Shown: positions 44,501 to 59,813, counted from the stretch's first letter. The stretch: DNA of 64,000 bases from Bradysia coprophila (GCF_014529535.1 NW_023503372.1:3018988-3082987); one strand, 5' to 3'. The notes: a model not told the origin generated them from the letters alone. Numbers and translations: made by a program.

Positions 44501-45929
44501 GAAAATTCTGAGGTCTGAGGTCTATGCTTCTTTTATGTAACACGGAAAATGTGTTCAAAACGAATGAGAAATTGAGTGTATGTTAATGTTGTTCAACTGT
44601 TTCGGCTCACATAACGTAACGTGTAATCAAGGAATGAATGAAGTCTTGTATTTGCCCGATATGTTACACAAGTTTTCACGTTTCGGGTATTAAGTGTATT
44701 TTGCAAGAAGCGTGACCCTAAAGAGTCGTATTGGCTGTTTATCTTAAGTTTGATGCTAAATTTGTAGGTATTGAGGAAGAATAATTTTTCGAAGGACTGG
44801 CATAAAGGAAGGGATTTATTCACCTCTGGGTTTCCTTATTTAAAAACAAAACTGACAAATCGAACAATGAAAATCAAAAGGAAACAGACATTCGTGAACA
44901 GATGCTTATTGATACTGTTTCAACATTTTATCCAAACAGTCAACAAAACATTTCGTTTGATTGATCCAGTAGTGAATGATTCACACAAAAAATGAGAAAA
45001 ATTTTCCTATTTACTTAGAATGATCTGACGTGATCATTGTGTATATAGAGGCATTTCTTTGAACCCAGTAAAAGTCCCGTTCCTTATGCCCCATCTCTTT
45101 GAGAAATTATGGAGAACACACAAACATCAGGTATATAAACATCTATGTGTCGGTTACCAAAGAGCAAGATGAGAAATTCATTTCTATTAAACTTCACTCA
45201 TACCAGCAATTCAGGACCTTAGCTTATTCGATATTTACACTAACACACCCATACACCCAATGTGTTCGTACTGTACCAGTCTTCATGTATTGCATCCATA
45301 CACACATGCAAACGAACTTGGTCCCCCGATATATGTGTCGGCTTTTAAAAAATGTTTATTTATGTTGATTTTTAAATTTCTACATGTATTCACATGCCGA
45401 ATGTTATCACTGACTGGTAGAAATTCTCATAAAAGAATTCAGACGACTTTTAGGTCTGTTGCTGTTCGGTTATCGATATATTTTTAAGAGTGTGAGCCTG
45501 GGTGAAATGTTTACAGATATTCGATACATTTTTTTTGTTCTTGCTACATTAAACCAGTGAATGTGAGAGGACGTTAAACCAGAGATTTGTATCTTAATTA
45601 ATTTTTGTGAATGAAATTAACGAATTTCGGTGACCAGTTAATTACATAAAAAAAAATCGAAGAAAAATAAGAGAAACTGGATAATATCAAATCAGGACCA
45701 CCCGATAAACTTAATGGAATGAAATATGATTGCACAAGTTTAAGGTTTTTTTTTGAATAGCAGAAATTATACGAAAACAAAATCCAAAAAAAAAAATCAA
45801 CAGAAAAATCGTGAAATTTTTGGTGTGTTGTTACATGTGAATACTGTAGTGCCTGTGCTGGAAAACGACTTCTGTGAACTAATTTGAATTTTATTCGCCA
45901 AAGACCGAACGAAATCTATATCAAAAAAT
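41511..45929. other. Intergenic region upstream of cyclin D
   Basis: Gene-poor, AT-rich. Tails of the dispersed GAAGTAAWAGATT element are at 41801-41823 and 43535-43557. A short hairpin of the CCTATTTTT/AAAAATAGG family is at 42408-42472. A local direct repeat of about 65 bp has copies at 43614-43680 and 43743-43810 (GCATGGAT..CTTA.CTAAAATT). The distal part should hold the cyclin D promoter and 5' UTR; I could not point to a specific element. Confidence 0.4.
42408..42472. mobile_element. Short hairpin element (GGCCTATTTT family)
   Basis: GGGCCTATTTTTAAGAATT inverted against AAAAATTCCAAAAAATAGGC; related to 14539-14676. Confidence 0.5.
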
Positions 45930-48900
45930 ATGGATTGTAATTTCGCTGAAGTGGATCCGACATTAGCCAGCGATCCTCGGGTCATATTAAATCTATTGGC
46001 CTTGGAGAGATCAACGATGCCGCCTTGTGATTATTTCCGCAACATTCAAAGGGATATACAACCATTCATGCGAAAAGTCGTAACCACTTGGATGTTGGAG
46101 GTATGAATAAAAATATTGCTGTTTGCGGTTTCGCCAAATCGTTAACATTCCGTTTTTTTTTTCACTCTCTGTGTCTAAATCGTTTTTTTCCGATTTTTAT
46201 TTTTAAACGGTTCGGTATATCGAGAGCTCGGCATTTCGATGTAAACATGTTTTTATTGATTCGGTGGATTTTTCAGTTCACTTTAATTTATGCTATGATT
46301 TATCGGCTGTTAAAATGACTTACCGACAACTTGCGAATTTTATTGACTTTTTTCTGCTATTTTGTACTAAACTTCGCAAGAAAGTATCATGTGTCTTCTA
46401 ATCTTCATGATTTTAACACTACGCACACCGAAAAGATTTTCCATACATTAGGCAAAACCATTAAGCTTCTAATGACTTTTACCATAAAAATGGCATTCAT
46501 TAAACACGTCGTTTGGTTCAGTTGATTTGGTCTGAATTTAAATGGAAAATTTTAAATTTTATTGGAATTGATTGGCTTAGCATTGGTTGCACGTAATAAC
46601 CGTCAAATTCCATGACCAGTAATTTATTACTTTTTTAATTTAATCAACGGGGGGACATAAGGTTCAGACGAAGACTATTTGAGAAATCCATTTCTCAAAG
46701 TTTCTGCAAAACAAATTTCTCAAAGTTCCCAAAGCTTCTATAAATTTCCTAAAATTTCTCCAATTTCTGAAAGTTTTTTAAAATTTCTCAAAAATATTCC
46801 CTGGGTTGAGAGGACCCTAAAACGTATGACCACCGATCAACGTTCGTTGAACTTCATCGACTATTTATTTAGCCGTCTCTCCACAAATGCACAAATACCA
46901 GACTGGAATGTCGTCATCATATCATAAATCTTCACTCAATTGAGATGTAGCATATATGACGTAACATCTCTCATCTTATAGTACCACACTCGTCACATTG
47001 TTGTTTCAACTGAATTCTTCCTACATATACCCGCGACCGACGAACTTATCAATGGGAAATAGTTTCTACCATGTGAACGGTGTGTGTGTACATTAAGCAA
47101 TATTTCGCATATTTCAAGCAATACTCTTAACTGCATTACAATATTCACATTCGAAATAGGTCAACATTGGTATAAATATCTGAAAAAAACAACCATGTGA
47201 GCCATGGTATGAAAACACTTGTGATAACAAAAACCGATACTGTTAACATGGAACGCATAATTCTCTTTTCCGTTCTATTCTTCAGCTCTACAGAGCTCTT
47301 GTGTTTACTTTTACCGATAGCATTTCTTTTTACCATAAATGCGCGAGGTGACGAACCTTTCGCCTGTGTTAATTAATTAAACATTTTTTTTCCGTCTTTA
47401 TCAAAGGTATGCGACGAGCAACGATGCGAAGAGCAAGTGTTTCCTTTAGCCGTTAATTATATGGACCGATTTCTGTGTATGTGCCCGATATCACGTCAAC
47501 AATTTCAACTACTTGGTGCTGTGTGTCTTCTATTAGCCACGAAAATTCGACAATGCTATGCTCTCACAACAGATCTGCTATGCGCTTACACAGACTACAG
47601 TGTGTCACCCGATGAGATAAGGGTAAGTTGTTGAGCAGTTTTTGTTGCGTTGTTGTTGTGGGTTTGTTTAGTTAATTTCCGCAAAAGAAGACGGAGAATA
47701 AAAAACTGTAAAATTCACAAAAAAAATATGATAAGCAATTACGAGAATATATTACAGCACACACACAACGGGCATGTAGTATAACAAATGTGTGCTACGA
47801 GTTCAAAGAAAATAAACACTTTGGGGGTACAAGATTTCCGGACATTAAAAAACTTAAATTAAAAATTATTTGTTGCTGGCAAAGGAAACGAAAGTTTATT
47901 TAAATGATGTTCGACTTCCTCGGCTGATGTCATTCATTCAAAAGGATGCAATTTATACCCTCGTTACTTGACCACTAATTTTCTTCAAAAACAATTTTAC
48001 GTTCGTCCTTCGAAGATTGTCTTAATAACATCGACACACATGTGCGTCGCATATTACAAGAAAAATGTTTCTAAGATTCGGTTAGTGGTTTGTCAGAGAA
48101 CTCACATACAATTTTTCTCGGATGTCGGTTGTTGGTTTTTTATGGCCTGGTACACGAGTTATGATGTGTAATTGACTGTGTCGGATGGATTACTTTTTAT
48201 GCAATTCTTTTACACAAAAGAACGGAAAAATACTTCCACTGAACTTAAAGGTTCGTCGCCTGGGTCTTTCGTTTCAAATTATTGTTTACCATGGTTTCCT
48301 TGCGATTTTTTTTTCTGCGACATAACCGTCACAGTTGTGGTCCTACAAATTCTCTTTAGTTGTCGAAGATCGGTCATAAAATATATTTTCTGGAAGTTAA
48401 AACAAAGTAACACCGCGCGATAGAACGGAAGTGTGGCAAAGAAAATGCCATAGGAAAGGAAACCATAGATCATTGAATGGATACGAAAGATTTCGAGTGT
48501 TTAAAAATGCTTTGAAATCCCGCAGTGAATTCTCGGAACTATTTTATCTGAAGATGTTTCTGAATAGAGATTTCGGTTGAACTTAAAATCGTATGAACGT
48601 GAACATTTGAACTAGAAGATAAGACACTTCGATCAGGGACGATTCATTCGATTAGCAACCTTTTTATACTCGAACAATGCCGACCTCAATGAGTCGACAT
48701 TGTTACAGTTTATCTCACGCAACATTTCTCATAATATTTGATTTTGAATCACATCCGTTTGTTTAGGACAACCTTAAATCAAAACTCATCACCGAAAAGC
48801 GTATACACAAATAACGAAATTCAATCGCTGATTGTTGGTAAATATCTGAATGTATCTGGCAAATATATATCTACCTGATGATCATCGATATAAATGCACC

Positions 48901-51494
48901 AGAAGACCTTTTACGCACTTTTGTTGAAAACTATTTCCATTTTACGTAAGAGTCTCTCATTCTCGAAAATTTCTTTTTTTTTTCCCATACTGCAATGAGG
49001 ATCGAACAGCAAACGAAACGAAATATTTACCCACGCTCTCCGAATCGAAACATTTTTCCTGGTCACAATCAGCAACAAGTTATGTGAAGATGAGATTCTG
49101 ATTTTTCTACCTGAATCGGTTTTTGTTTACGTTCTCCCCATTGAAATTTTAGAAGAATATTTTCGCCTGTCTCATGGAAATTTTCATGCTCAGTGTTCAA
49201 CTACTTTTACCATTTTTATATGGCTGCAGTGAGGATTAAAAACGATCCTTTTTCGCAAAAGGTATATCGTGTGTGTCTGTACGTATAATGTAACATGAAT
49301 TTGTTAACGTTACACGACGATTGAAAGTGCATCTCACTCATGTTCAAAAAATAATTTCAAAATTTCGATCGTGTGAACCATCCAAATTTTGACTGAACAA
49401 TTATTTTTTGTTCGTCTTGCTTTCAACTTGATGGTGGTCCATACATTACAGTTAGTGCGAAAAAAATATAGCTGGTTGCTCTATATGATAAAATGCATCC
49501 TTACAAGAGAAAAATTTGAATTCAATTAAATTGATTTTTGGTATTCAATCATTCTACATACTGAGTTGTCTTGCTACTGCTGCTGCAGAAATAGGGGTAT
49601 GTTGTGTGCACACCATATTAGATGACATGGACATATTGTTCGGTAAAATGAAATTAATTCGTGTTTATGCAGTGCAGAACTTATAACAAGGACATTTCGC
49701 ATAATTGCTTTCTCTCTCTCGTTTCTCATAATGAGCATATCATATGACATGCGGTAGTCAGTTCATTAATTGGATTGTGGTAGTTCATTGGCTTCAGATG
49801 ATTTTCTGATTAAAAATTTTGGTTTTTCAATTTAGGCTCAATTTAGACTGCCAAATTCAATCAAGCAATTAAGATTTTTGGTTACATTCGGATTGCGAAG
49901 AAAATGATTTATGAGGCAGGCATTCAATGGATGATTTCCTTCTTTTTTTTTGGCAACGATCGACTCTGCCTTGTTGATATGTCAATTTCCTTGAATTCAT
50001 CGATGACATGAAGGTTAGGCCTAATATGATACAGACATGTTATGAGACACGTACACTTACAAAGTGCAATCAATTGAATGTCGCAAAATCTGAGGATAAA
50101 TTTTGAAACACAAATTCTACTCGTTTCATGATAGTTTTGTCCAATATTGTGTTCAGAGCTATTTTCCTCCTTGCCATCTCTCCCAAGATTAACCTTAAAT
50201 CCGTAAAGAAACACTTGCCAACATTCTGTATCTTCACCTTCTAGTACAAGATATTCATAAAACGCGTCCTCACTTTTTCTAGGTTTTTTTAAAACCCCTC
50301 CCCCTTGTTCGCACGTTTCATATACCTTACAACACGTATGTCTCACTGTCATACTCCTCATCTCCTAATTCAATTAAACTAGGTTTATGAATGGTACTAG
50401 AATGGATCGTTCAAAATTTTCCTTTTACCCCTCCGAGCACAAATCATCAACGTTTCAAATTGTATAAAAAGTATCAAAGTCTCGAAGGACTCACCCTACT
50501 GCAACACTTTATAGATTGAGTCATATCCACCCAATAAACCCATTATTTATGTAGCCAACACTCATATCTCTATCAATTTCTATAAATTAATTAAAATCAT
50601 CAGCCACTTTAGATAAACATCTTGTTTTGAGAAAAAAAGGCCCGAAAATTCTCTCAGCAAAATGCAACATATTCAAAACGATCCTCTCCATTCGTTCCAG
50701 CATAAATCTATCTGGTGTAACAAATAATAATAACAATAAATTTCGAAGGAAAAAAAAGTGATATTACCGAACCACTATGCATGTGAATGACGGGTTGCAC
50801 TACACACGATAAGTGAAATTCAATAAATTTTAACAACAATTTTCACTTTCTAAAATTTCACCCCTCATTAACACAATGTTTAAATAAAAATTTCTTTACT
50901 TTCGGTCTAATTAAATGTTGGAAACGCATTGGAAAAACCCTCATAGTGGATTGTTTTTAGGATTCCCCGTACTGCCATCCATAATCAAAATAAATAAATG
51001 TGCCCTTGGCATGGCTTCAGATAATATAATTAGAGTGAAATATTTATGTTGATGCATGTTCGACATCGTATCCACATAAAAGAGAAATCTTGTTAAATGG
51101 CATAAGCGTAGGCAATATTGATACCTAACACTTTAAGCACCGCACATACACACTTTTTTTACGGTGTTCACACGGTCATATTTTAATCACATGCTTCATG
51201 CTCTTGAAATTATGAGTTTTATCTCAAAACAAATTTTATCCTTTACTCACACTTTATTGCTGTATGTGTTGTTACCGTTTTAAACGAGAGCACGTCAATT
51301 TCAACTTTCTATTTTTTTTTTTAATTCGATTAACTAGAACTGGGAACTCTTACTGTTGGCAACATTACAATGGAATCTGAGTGGAACAACGGGATACGAT
51401 TTTGTGGATCACATATTGGAACGTGTGAAGTGGGGTAGAGAAAATTTACACATTCGTCAACATGCACTTACATTAGTTTCGGTTTGCCAAACAG
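45930..51494 (+). CDS. CycD: Cyclin D, first three coding exons (continues beyond window)
   Basis: D-type cyclin, partner of Cdk4/6 in the G1/S and growth pathway; nuclear. Exon 1, 45930-46100, encodes DPRVILNLLALERSTMPPCDYFRNIQRDIQPFMRKVVTTWMLE. Exon 2, 47407-47622, encodes the cyclin box core VCDEQRCEEQVFPLAVNYMDRFL ... LGAVCLLLATKIRQCYALTTDLLCAYTD. Exon 3, 51338-51494, encodes NWELLLLATLQWNLSGTTGYDFVDHILERV ... VSVCQT. Phases are 0, 0 and 1, with good GT-AG sites. Introns are 1.3 kb and 3.7 kb, and the third exceeds 12.5 kb. The first exon has no LxCxE Rb-binding motif, unlike vertebrate D cyclins. The second cyclin fold and C-terminus must lie to the right of the window. The start is the ATG just before the conserved block; an upstream exon is possible. 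Confidence 0.92.
46675..46800. repeat. Degenerate AAATTTCTC array in cyclin D intron 1
   Basis: Loose tandem run of AAATTTCTCAAAGTTTC-like units. Similar low-grade arrays of other short units are at 19820-19970, 42530-42610 and 59600-59780. Confidence 0.45.
47623..51337. other. Cyclin D intron 2
   Basis: 3.7-kb AT-rich intron. No nested gene supported; the 145-codon antisense ORF at 49924-50361 lacks any recognisable domain. Confidence 0.5.
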
Positions 51495-52370
51495 GTAAGA
51501 ATTTTTAAAGTTTTTTTTTTCTCGAAAATTTTGACACCAATTCTGTTGGATGAGTTAGGATAATATCTCGACTGCAATTTTCTAAAAAAAAAAGATTTTT
51601 GGTTGGCCCCAGGTTATCAAATAGAATGAGTTAGGAATTATTCTAACTGAGTAAAAGCAAAAAGGATGCAAAGATAAAATTAATTTGAAAGCACAGGCAC
51701 AAAAAAGCCGTGGGAACCGTTCCTGAGAAGTAAAACAAATATATCAATCACTTATCCCATTACCATTTTCACCTCGCATTAGTTAATCATTAATTCCGCT
51801 ACTTTGCAGTTGATATCACAAATAAAAATTTTTATTTTCCACTGGTTCGCATCGAATTGCATTTTTAATTCTATGCGTCCACAGTGTTCGCTTAACAACG
51901 ATAGTACTACTCTTGTTATCGTCTCATAAATGCTGTTATTTCATGTAATACGGAAAAAATATTGTTTTCACAGTCCAGATTACAACGAAGTGTAATACGA
52001 AACACAAAACAAGCAAAATTTTATCTTATTTTGGAATACGAATGAATGTTAATTAGGCTCTCTTAAAGTTACTGATACAGATTGTGGTATATGAATGATT
52101 AAATGCAGAAACGGGATGTTCAACATTAGCAAATTATTAAAAAAATGAAGTTTCGTCGATAAATGACGGATCCAGGAAATTTTCTGACCTGGGTGGTTGA
52201 AATTGCAAATGACCTGGGTCATCTCATTTTCTTATAATTCACTGATGTGGCGTGTTGCATTTAACTAATTATTTTAATTTAAATACGACAAAAAAGACTG
52301 CACACAATTATGGCGCAGCCGGTAATTACTCATATTGAGTGCTAAGTTACTACTTCTCTTGTCTAAATCT

Positions 52371-52476
52371 AAATCTATTACTTCATTTGTTTAAAAAAAA
52401 AACATTTTACGATACTTAGAGAACACTTGCCGAGGCTCATCGATTATTTCGATCGTTGTTGTCGATAACAGATGAC
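52371..52476 (-). repeat. Dispersed GAAGTAATAGATTT element
   Basis: On the minus strand it runs from TCATCTGTTATCGACAACAA to AACAAATGAAGTAATAGATT, like 15336-15448. Confidence 0.6.
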
Positions 52477-55400
52477 TAGCCGCTTCAAAAATGCTTCTTT
52501 ACAGCTAGTTATCAGTTCATCAATAGAAAACCGTTTGGTAATTTTCCAGACCAGATATCGGTTCCCTCATCCAATCACATTTTTTCTTCTCTACCCAGAA
52601 TTTTACGTCTCGTCTTACCTTTGACCTCAACCAAACCGAAATCATAAATCGTATTCGTTAACCTATTTTTTTGCGCTGCTGCATTCGTTTTCGTTTACTT
52701 TATTTTTTTATTAACTTTAACCGAAAAAGAAAGGCGAATTGCAATCTTCCACGCACCTGGAACAATAATTTCACAGCCTTTAACTCCATTGCAATTTATA
52801 ACAATGGAAAATTAATTGGCATTTGAGTTAAGTTTTCTTTAATAAAATGGAATCATTCGGGCGATGTCTATTGCAAAAACGTTTCATTGTTGGGGATTTT
52901 TTTTTATTACGAAAATGGTTTACTTTAAATGAACTTTTTTTTTCTTTTTGGGTTAGTTTTTTCGGTGAATCGTAACACGTTTTTAATAAGATTCGGGTAA
53001 ATAATCTTTTATTGATGGAACTATTATATGACTGGAAGGCAATTTAACGAGAAAAGAGTCGAATAGACCAAAAAAAACGCACCACATAGCCTTGATTTCG
53101 CATTTGAAAAGGATATTCTTTAAAACTTGCTTCAGATTAAATATAAATTTTTTTTCTGCTGTCTCGATTTATCCCTTTAATTTAACATAAACTTCGGTAA
53201 GGGTTTCACAATTCTCTTTCATGAATGTACTTTACTTTCAATTTTTGCTTATTTAAGACCCTAAACATATATAACTCATTTATAATGCTTGAATTTGCAC
53301 AATATTTTTGTACCTACAACGGAGTTGAGTGTTACGTACAGAGAGGAGAAGAAGACGAATGAAAAAAAAAACGCTCGCCGTATAATAACATTTTAAAACT
53401 CCAGACGAATTGCGTATTGTTGTTAGGAAGAAAAAAAAATTCAACGAGAAGATTTTCGGTTGCAAACCGATTTCAGAAATCATTTAAGGGCTAAGCGAAA
53501 CAACCTTTAAAACTTTGTGCAATATGGCAAAGAGAATTTTTACATTTTAACATACACTGGCAAATATAACAATAATAAAGCGAAGGACTTTCAAGGGACA
53601 GCTGAATATGTTTAATGCACATTCGTCTTCGAATATAACAATTTTTTTTTCTCTTCATTTTAACACCACGACAATTTTTCTTATACCTTAAATTCTTCCT
53701 ATGAGATTTCTTAAAGAAAGAAATATTGAGAAGAAGAAAAAATCCGAACAATTGAAGTGAGCCTTTGATGGTATTATTTATGCAGACTATTGTTGTTTCA
53801 TATGGAACCATTGTTCCGAATGTTTCTTGGCACGATTTTTTTTTTCATTCTTTATTATATTCTTTAAGTAAGGGTGGCATTGATGACAGATGGTACTGTG
53901 TGTAAATGAACATTGACACATTTCAAACATTTTATCAGAAGTTTTTCATTTTTATAAATAAGAAAAAAAAACTTTCTTACTGGAAGGTCAATTCAACAAT
54001 GATGTGGTTCTGGTTAATTATTATTAGTACTGCTGCTCAATGTTTATATTTGTGGCAAAATGTGTTCATATCATATTTTCGTCCAACTAAGATTAATAAA
54101 AGAATTGTTCGCAAGAAAAATAGAATTTGATCGATGGGTCCATGTAATGCTGAGTCCGGAGAATTATTTTCCCTTCAAAAATTATTAGGAAACATAGAGG
54201 TTCTCTCTCCTGCTATCAAATTCTCATCTTGCGATCAATTCTTCTTTTTCCTGCGATCAGTTCAAATACATCCCTTAATATATCAGAGGGGAAAAATAGG
54301 GAAAAATTGCACAATCATTCGGCATAAAAGATATGCTAAATAACGTCTGATCTGGTTCTACCTAGACTCTAACGTCATCATGTGTGTATGTGCGTAAAAC
54401 GCGTTGTTTACAAAACAAAAACGAAATTCAAATTCTCAACGAATTATGAATTCAAAAATTGTATAAAATACTCCATGTGCAAACATTCTACCATCGCAAT
54501 TATGATTATGAACGTTGACTCACAATATGGGGTTAGTATTGATGTAAACTACTTAATGACATCAGCAATTATACTTGCTACGAATACAACAAATTTATAT
54601 GAGACTATGTCCTATCATCAAAACTAAATTAGAAATTGGAAATTTAATGATTCTTTATCTGTACATTACAAATATGTCACAATGCACAAACGTAAATGCA
54701 CAAAATATGAAAAAAAAATTCGAATTTAATTGGAATGACGATGCACAAAGCATATTATACATGCCGATGCACTCATTTAATTTACCTTAATGATTCAATG
54801 TCCTTTTATAATGTCGTGTTCATGCACTTAATTATTTCGTGAACTAAATACATCATGTACGGTATACCCGGTGAAGGTCTAACATCGCCAAAAAAAAAAA
54901 TTGAATTGTAATGTCCCTTTAATTCCGACGACCATTATCCGAAAGGTCCGAATAGTAACCACACTCCCATATACGTGAAAACCATTTCGTGTCGAACATG
55001 GTATATATACGTGGACGCATTAATATACATCAAACACACATAGGTAACGCAGAGCGATAGAGAATGTTATACCAGTTAATAAATTAAAATCCAACCGCAA
55101 AAATAGAATAGCAAATTAAACGTTTTATTACGATGGTAGGACACATTTATGTATTATATTGGACACAGTGGTTCCGAACGACATAAAATTTTAATAAATG
55201 AAAATTGACCATCCCGAAGCAGATGTTCTCAAGAGTGTTGTCTTTGCATTTTTATTCTTTGTAAAAATATGAGTCGGACCATTAAATGATACGTTCTGGT
55301 AGAATATTTAAATTTTACAGTCAAACGTGTTACGATGACGGTACACCCAAGGACTTCTTATAGGTTTAACATGGAAAAGTCGATGATATCAAGAAATTAC

Positions 55401-57111
55401 TCCTCGGTTTATATATGGTATAAGTTCTGTTTATTTGCCAGGGTTCTTTGGGTAATTTTAATGTATTCGATTGTACAGCAGATGTCCCGTTTGGTGAACG
55501 AGGAGAACTCCATGTACATGCAAGAGTGAATATAAATGTTTTTTTTGTCTTTAATTTACCTTCGAATTGGTTTAAGGAAAGGGTGAAAGGATAATGCCAT
55601 GTTTGATTCGAAATGTTTTGAAGAAGAAAAAAAAGTTTATTCTTCATTACACGGGGCATTTTTTTAATCAAACTTATGGTCACGATAATTATATGTCTAT
55701 TAAATAAACTTGCAACGGCATATGCGATACGCGGTACATTATTTCTTCTTTACAATGTAAAACAATGCCAGAGGAAGAGAAAAACAACTTCTAAATTGAT
55801 GTATGCCTACGACGAGGGCATAAGGGTAGTGGCTGTAAATCTGTCCGTTTTATATGTTAATTTAATTCGGATTATTTTATGTCGTCGTCATTAACACATA
55901 CGATAAAACAAATCATGCGAATGAAATTTTTTAATAAATTGTTAAGCTGTTTGAAGGGAACTGGGAACATTTTCTTCCTCACAGTATATCCCGAAATTAG
56001 AGCATATTTGTAAGAGTTCGGAAATTCGGGAAAAAACTCGGAAAAATTCTTAAAGGATTCCAAAAAGTTCGAAGTATGATTTCGCAGGACCATCCATAAA
56101 ACTTTCCCCTCTTTCGAGATATTCGGACATTAAATTTCCCTTACACCATGTTTTCCCTTACACCTTTACTTTTGGACTAACATCTATAGAACCAATGGAG
56201 TCTCTAGATGTTCGTAACCATTCCAAATATTCAATTTATATTGTGATGAAACGTTTCTAAGACGCAAAAGGCCTTACTACCGGTTCTCAATAACGGTAAG
56301 ATCTCATTAGTTGACGAATGAAAAAACGAAAATTGATTGAAACCAGTCATAACCCTCTATAACCAATTCATTGGACAATAAAGTCCTTGACAGGTAATTA
56401 ATTCAGATTATTTTATGTCATTATTTACCTTATCATCACCGGTTCTGCACCGCACATTATATCCATTTTCCATTATATGTCACTCAGACCCTTTGGTCGA
56501 CTGGCTGTGAGAATTTCATATTCATGAACTATTTTTAATATGGTAAATTGGCTCTCTCTCTCTTCTGTAATACACATCAATACTTGTATTGTATGTATCG
56601 TTCTACTCCAGATAATTTTTAACAATTTTCCATGCATTCGGTAATAAAACGTTACATCATCATGCCAAATGAAATGATTTCCTCATTTGATTTTTCTTGT
56701 CAATCAAGACAGTACAATAAGCAAACAAACCAAACAGCAGTCATAAAAATCCAGTTTATAGGAACCCCATGTTTTGAAAACTTTACGGAAAAAAATAGCA
56801 TGAGAATACACCACCGTCTAGATATCTACCCTGAGTCTAACATCACAATTTCAATGGAAGTCTATCTCAAGGAGATTTTTTTCGTCTCTAAATATTAAGT
56901 CCTTTTTTCGACTCAGAGTCGGTTTTTTTTCCTATATAACATTTTTTCGAACCCTCATATCCTACGGACTCCTTGCATTATTTTTACATAAAATGTAACG
57001 ACGATTGTGTCTAGGCCTGACAGAGGGTAGAAGACATAAATAATATTATGCAAAGAGATGAATAATTTTTTTTTGATTTAAAATAATTTCTTATAACAAA
57101 CATTGAAGGCA

Positions 57112-57127
57112 GCAGCAGCAGCAGCAG
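57112..57127. repeat. CAG microsatellite
   Basis: Five to six GCA units inside the cyclin D intron. Confidence 0.8.
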
Positions 57128-59813
57128 AAAAAAAAACATTCAAAAATCGTAAAATAAAATTTATTATCAAAATGAATATTAATCTCCTGATGACGATTTT
57201 GTATTTAAATATTCAGGTTTTTCGGTTGAACCATAAAATCACTGTTGACAAATAAGAATCCATACAATGTTGGTGTGTTTATTATATGACCCAGAATATT
57301 CGGTACATACCAGAATCCCTGTCTGATGGTTTATTTTTCGGATTAAAAGTTCAAGATTTCTCAAACAAAACATCACAATAAATCTAATGCAAATACGGAC
57401 GCTGTCGGACAAGCTTTAGATTTTCGGATTTTATTAGTTCACTTCAGTATTGGGTTCAAACGATATGAGAGCTTGTCGGACGATGGTAAACGGGGAATGA
57501 TAAGTGTTTTCGGTTTTATTTTTGTGTGGCATAACCACCTGAGAGGTAACAAGCTTTTTGCTTTATTTATGACTCTAAGTCAATAATCCTTGAAATTGAA
57601 ATCTGAAAATCAAATAACAATTTTTCGTTTAAAGACTTCACCGAATATATTTTTTCAAACAATTTGTCTTGTTAAAACTGCTAAAACGATTTGTTCACTG
57701 AAACAACCCTTCTTTCTACCTGTCGAATGTGTTGGAATTCGGTAAATATTTTTTTTCCTTCTGAAAAATATCACGTTTGCATACCCATTGTTTATTGCCT
57801 TAACACCCACATTCTCATACATTTAAAAATTCTAAATTTCAACAAACAAGTCAAACTGTTGCTACACAGCATAATACAAATAGTTTATGCTCTCAAGCCA
57901 CGTACACAACGTTAAATGTAAATAGACCATTTCCAGCACAAACTAAATACCTTTATTATAATGCAGTAAAACGACCCCTATCATCTACCGGCAACATTTC
58001 GTGATCGTGTGTGACACCTCTGAATATTGGTAAAAAAATGAGAAATAAGTTAATTGTTCCACCATTGAGTGGATATCCTCAATGCCGGGACATGTTACAC
58101 AAACAACACCATATTAATAACGGTGCTCAAAAATGTAATTAATTTTTTCTGTCCGGAGAAAAGGGAAACAGAATGCAGTTGACTCTTGCTTCCGTTTTCA
58201 ATTTTTCCGAAAAACACTTGTTGGCTCGACTCACAAACTGTTGAAGGAAAATTATATATGTGAAAACAGAGGGAGAACGTTTTTTTTTCAAAATAATTTG
58301 TTTGATTCTCTAATGATAAGGGTGCCGTTTTAATGATTAAACAACAAAGAGAGGGACACATTGTTGTATAAATTAACGGTTTTCCTTATCAGTATTGCGT
58401 TTTATGGCCGCAATCTCTTTTTGATCTCACTAATTGTTACTCGATCGGTCGTAATTGCTTTCCATAAATTTTTATACAGCCCTTACATGAACACGGAGAT
58501 ATATCCCATTGGTCGATTGTATAAAATGTTTCAATTCAATTTTCAAAGTTTAATGAGAGGACAGACGTTTTTTTATATACAAATGCGTTCATTGAAACGA
58601 GACTTTGAAATATGTCTATCAGTTAGCACAACACAAAGATAGTTCTACTATACGTAGAGAAACCTTATGTTGTGGAAAAGAATGACGCGAGTCCTTTTCG
58701 TATACCCATTATATAAACATCGTTGGTAAATTAACGAGTGCAACGTTCGCTTAATTATCTATATTTTGTGTAGGAAAAGATGCGCGTCTGCCATAATACC
58801 ATAACAACACCTTTGAATATTTATGATTTCTTGTTAAAATATAACTTTTACACCACACAAACGATTGATACGACCTTTGATTCGTTCACCTCTACGCAGT
58901 TGCATTTTAATTTATTTAAATTTTTTATGTTGGAAATAATTGAAAACTGAAGCGAAATTATACGTTTCACTGATTTTGGCATGCAATGTGCTGGAATATT
59001 TCTTTTTATTATTATTAAAATAAATAACATTGAAAAAACAGTCAGTTCATAGAGTTGAAAACAAATATTACGGTGAATGTGCAGCACAAAAAAAAACAAA
59101 ACAATATTTGTGGTGCGTAGTGATCGATAAAACACACATTTTCATCCCTGTCCTATAATTTTATATTTTGAAAGGACTGTAATTTGTCGAAGGTGTTATA
59201 TGGGTTTTTTATTATTAACTCGAATGGAGTAAACATTAAGCTTCGAAACACAATTGCTTAACGAAGCGTTTTTAACTTTTTTGTTGGTGTAAGGGTTGCA
59301 TAGTCAAAGCCATAAATTTATATTGAAAATTAATAAAAAGTTGGTTTGATTGACGCATATTATAGCCGACACTTCATTGTTCTATGGCCCAAAAAATATG
59401 TAATCTGAATAGCCTACCGCTTCTGTCTCTCCTAAAGGGTTTAAAAATTCTCCCAGATATCTGATGAAAGTAGAACACCTGCAATAAATGTAATCCCTTC
59501 GTCAAGAAGATCAAAATCAAAGGACGGATGAACTAGAAAATTTTGGAAAGTAGAAAATTATTTCATTAGAAAATGCTCAAACCAAAACAATTTTAAAGAA
59601 ATCCTTACTGACCAAGCAAAACAAGAAATCCTTAAAAAATCCTTGCAAACTCAATCAAACTCTCAAAAACAAAATTTTTAAAATTTGCTAAAAATCTTTG
59701 AAAGTCCTGGAAAAACTGTTGAGAAAATCCTCTTAAAATCATAGAAAATTTCATTGAAAATCCTCGAAGTATCTGATCTGAGGTTTCAAATTATTTCTAG
59801 TATTTCATTTTCA

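Noticed and set aside
49924-50361. 145-codon antisense ORF in cyclin D intron 2
   Set aside because: No recognisable domain, signal peptide or splice context; a length expected now and then by chance.
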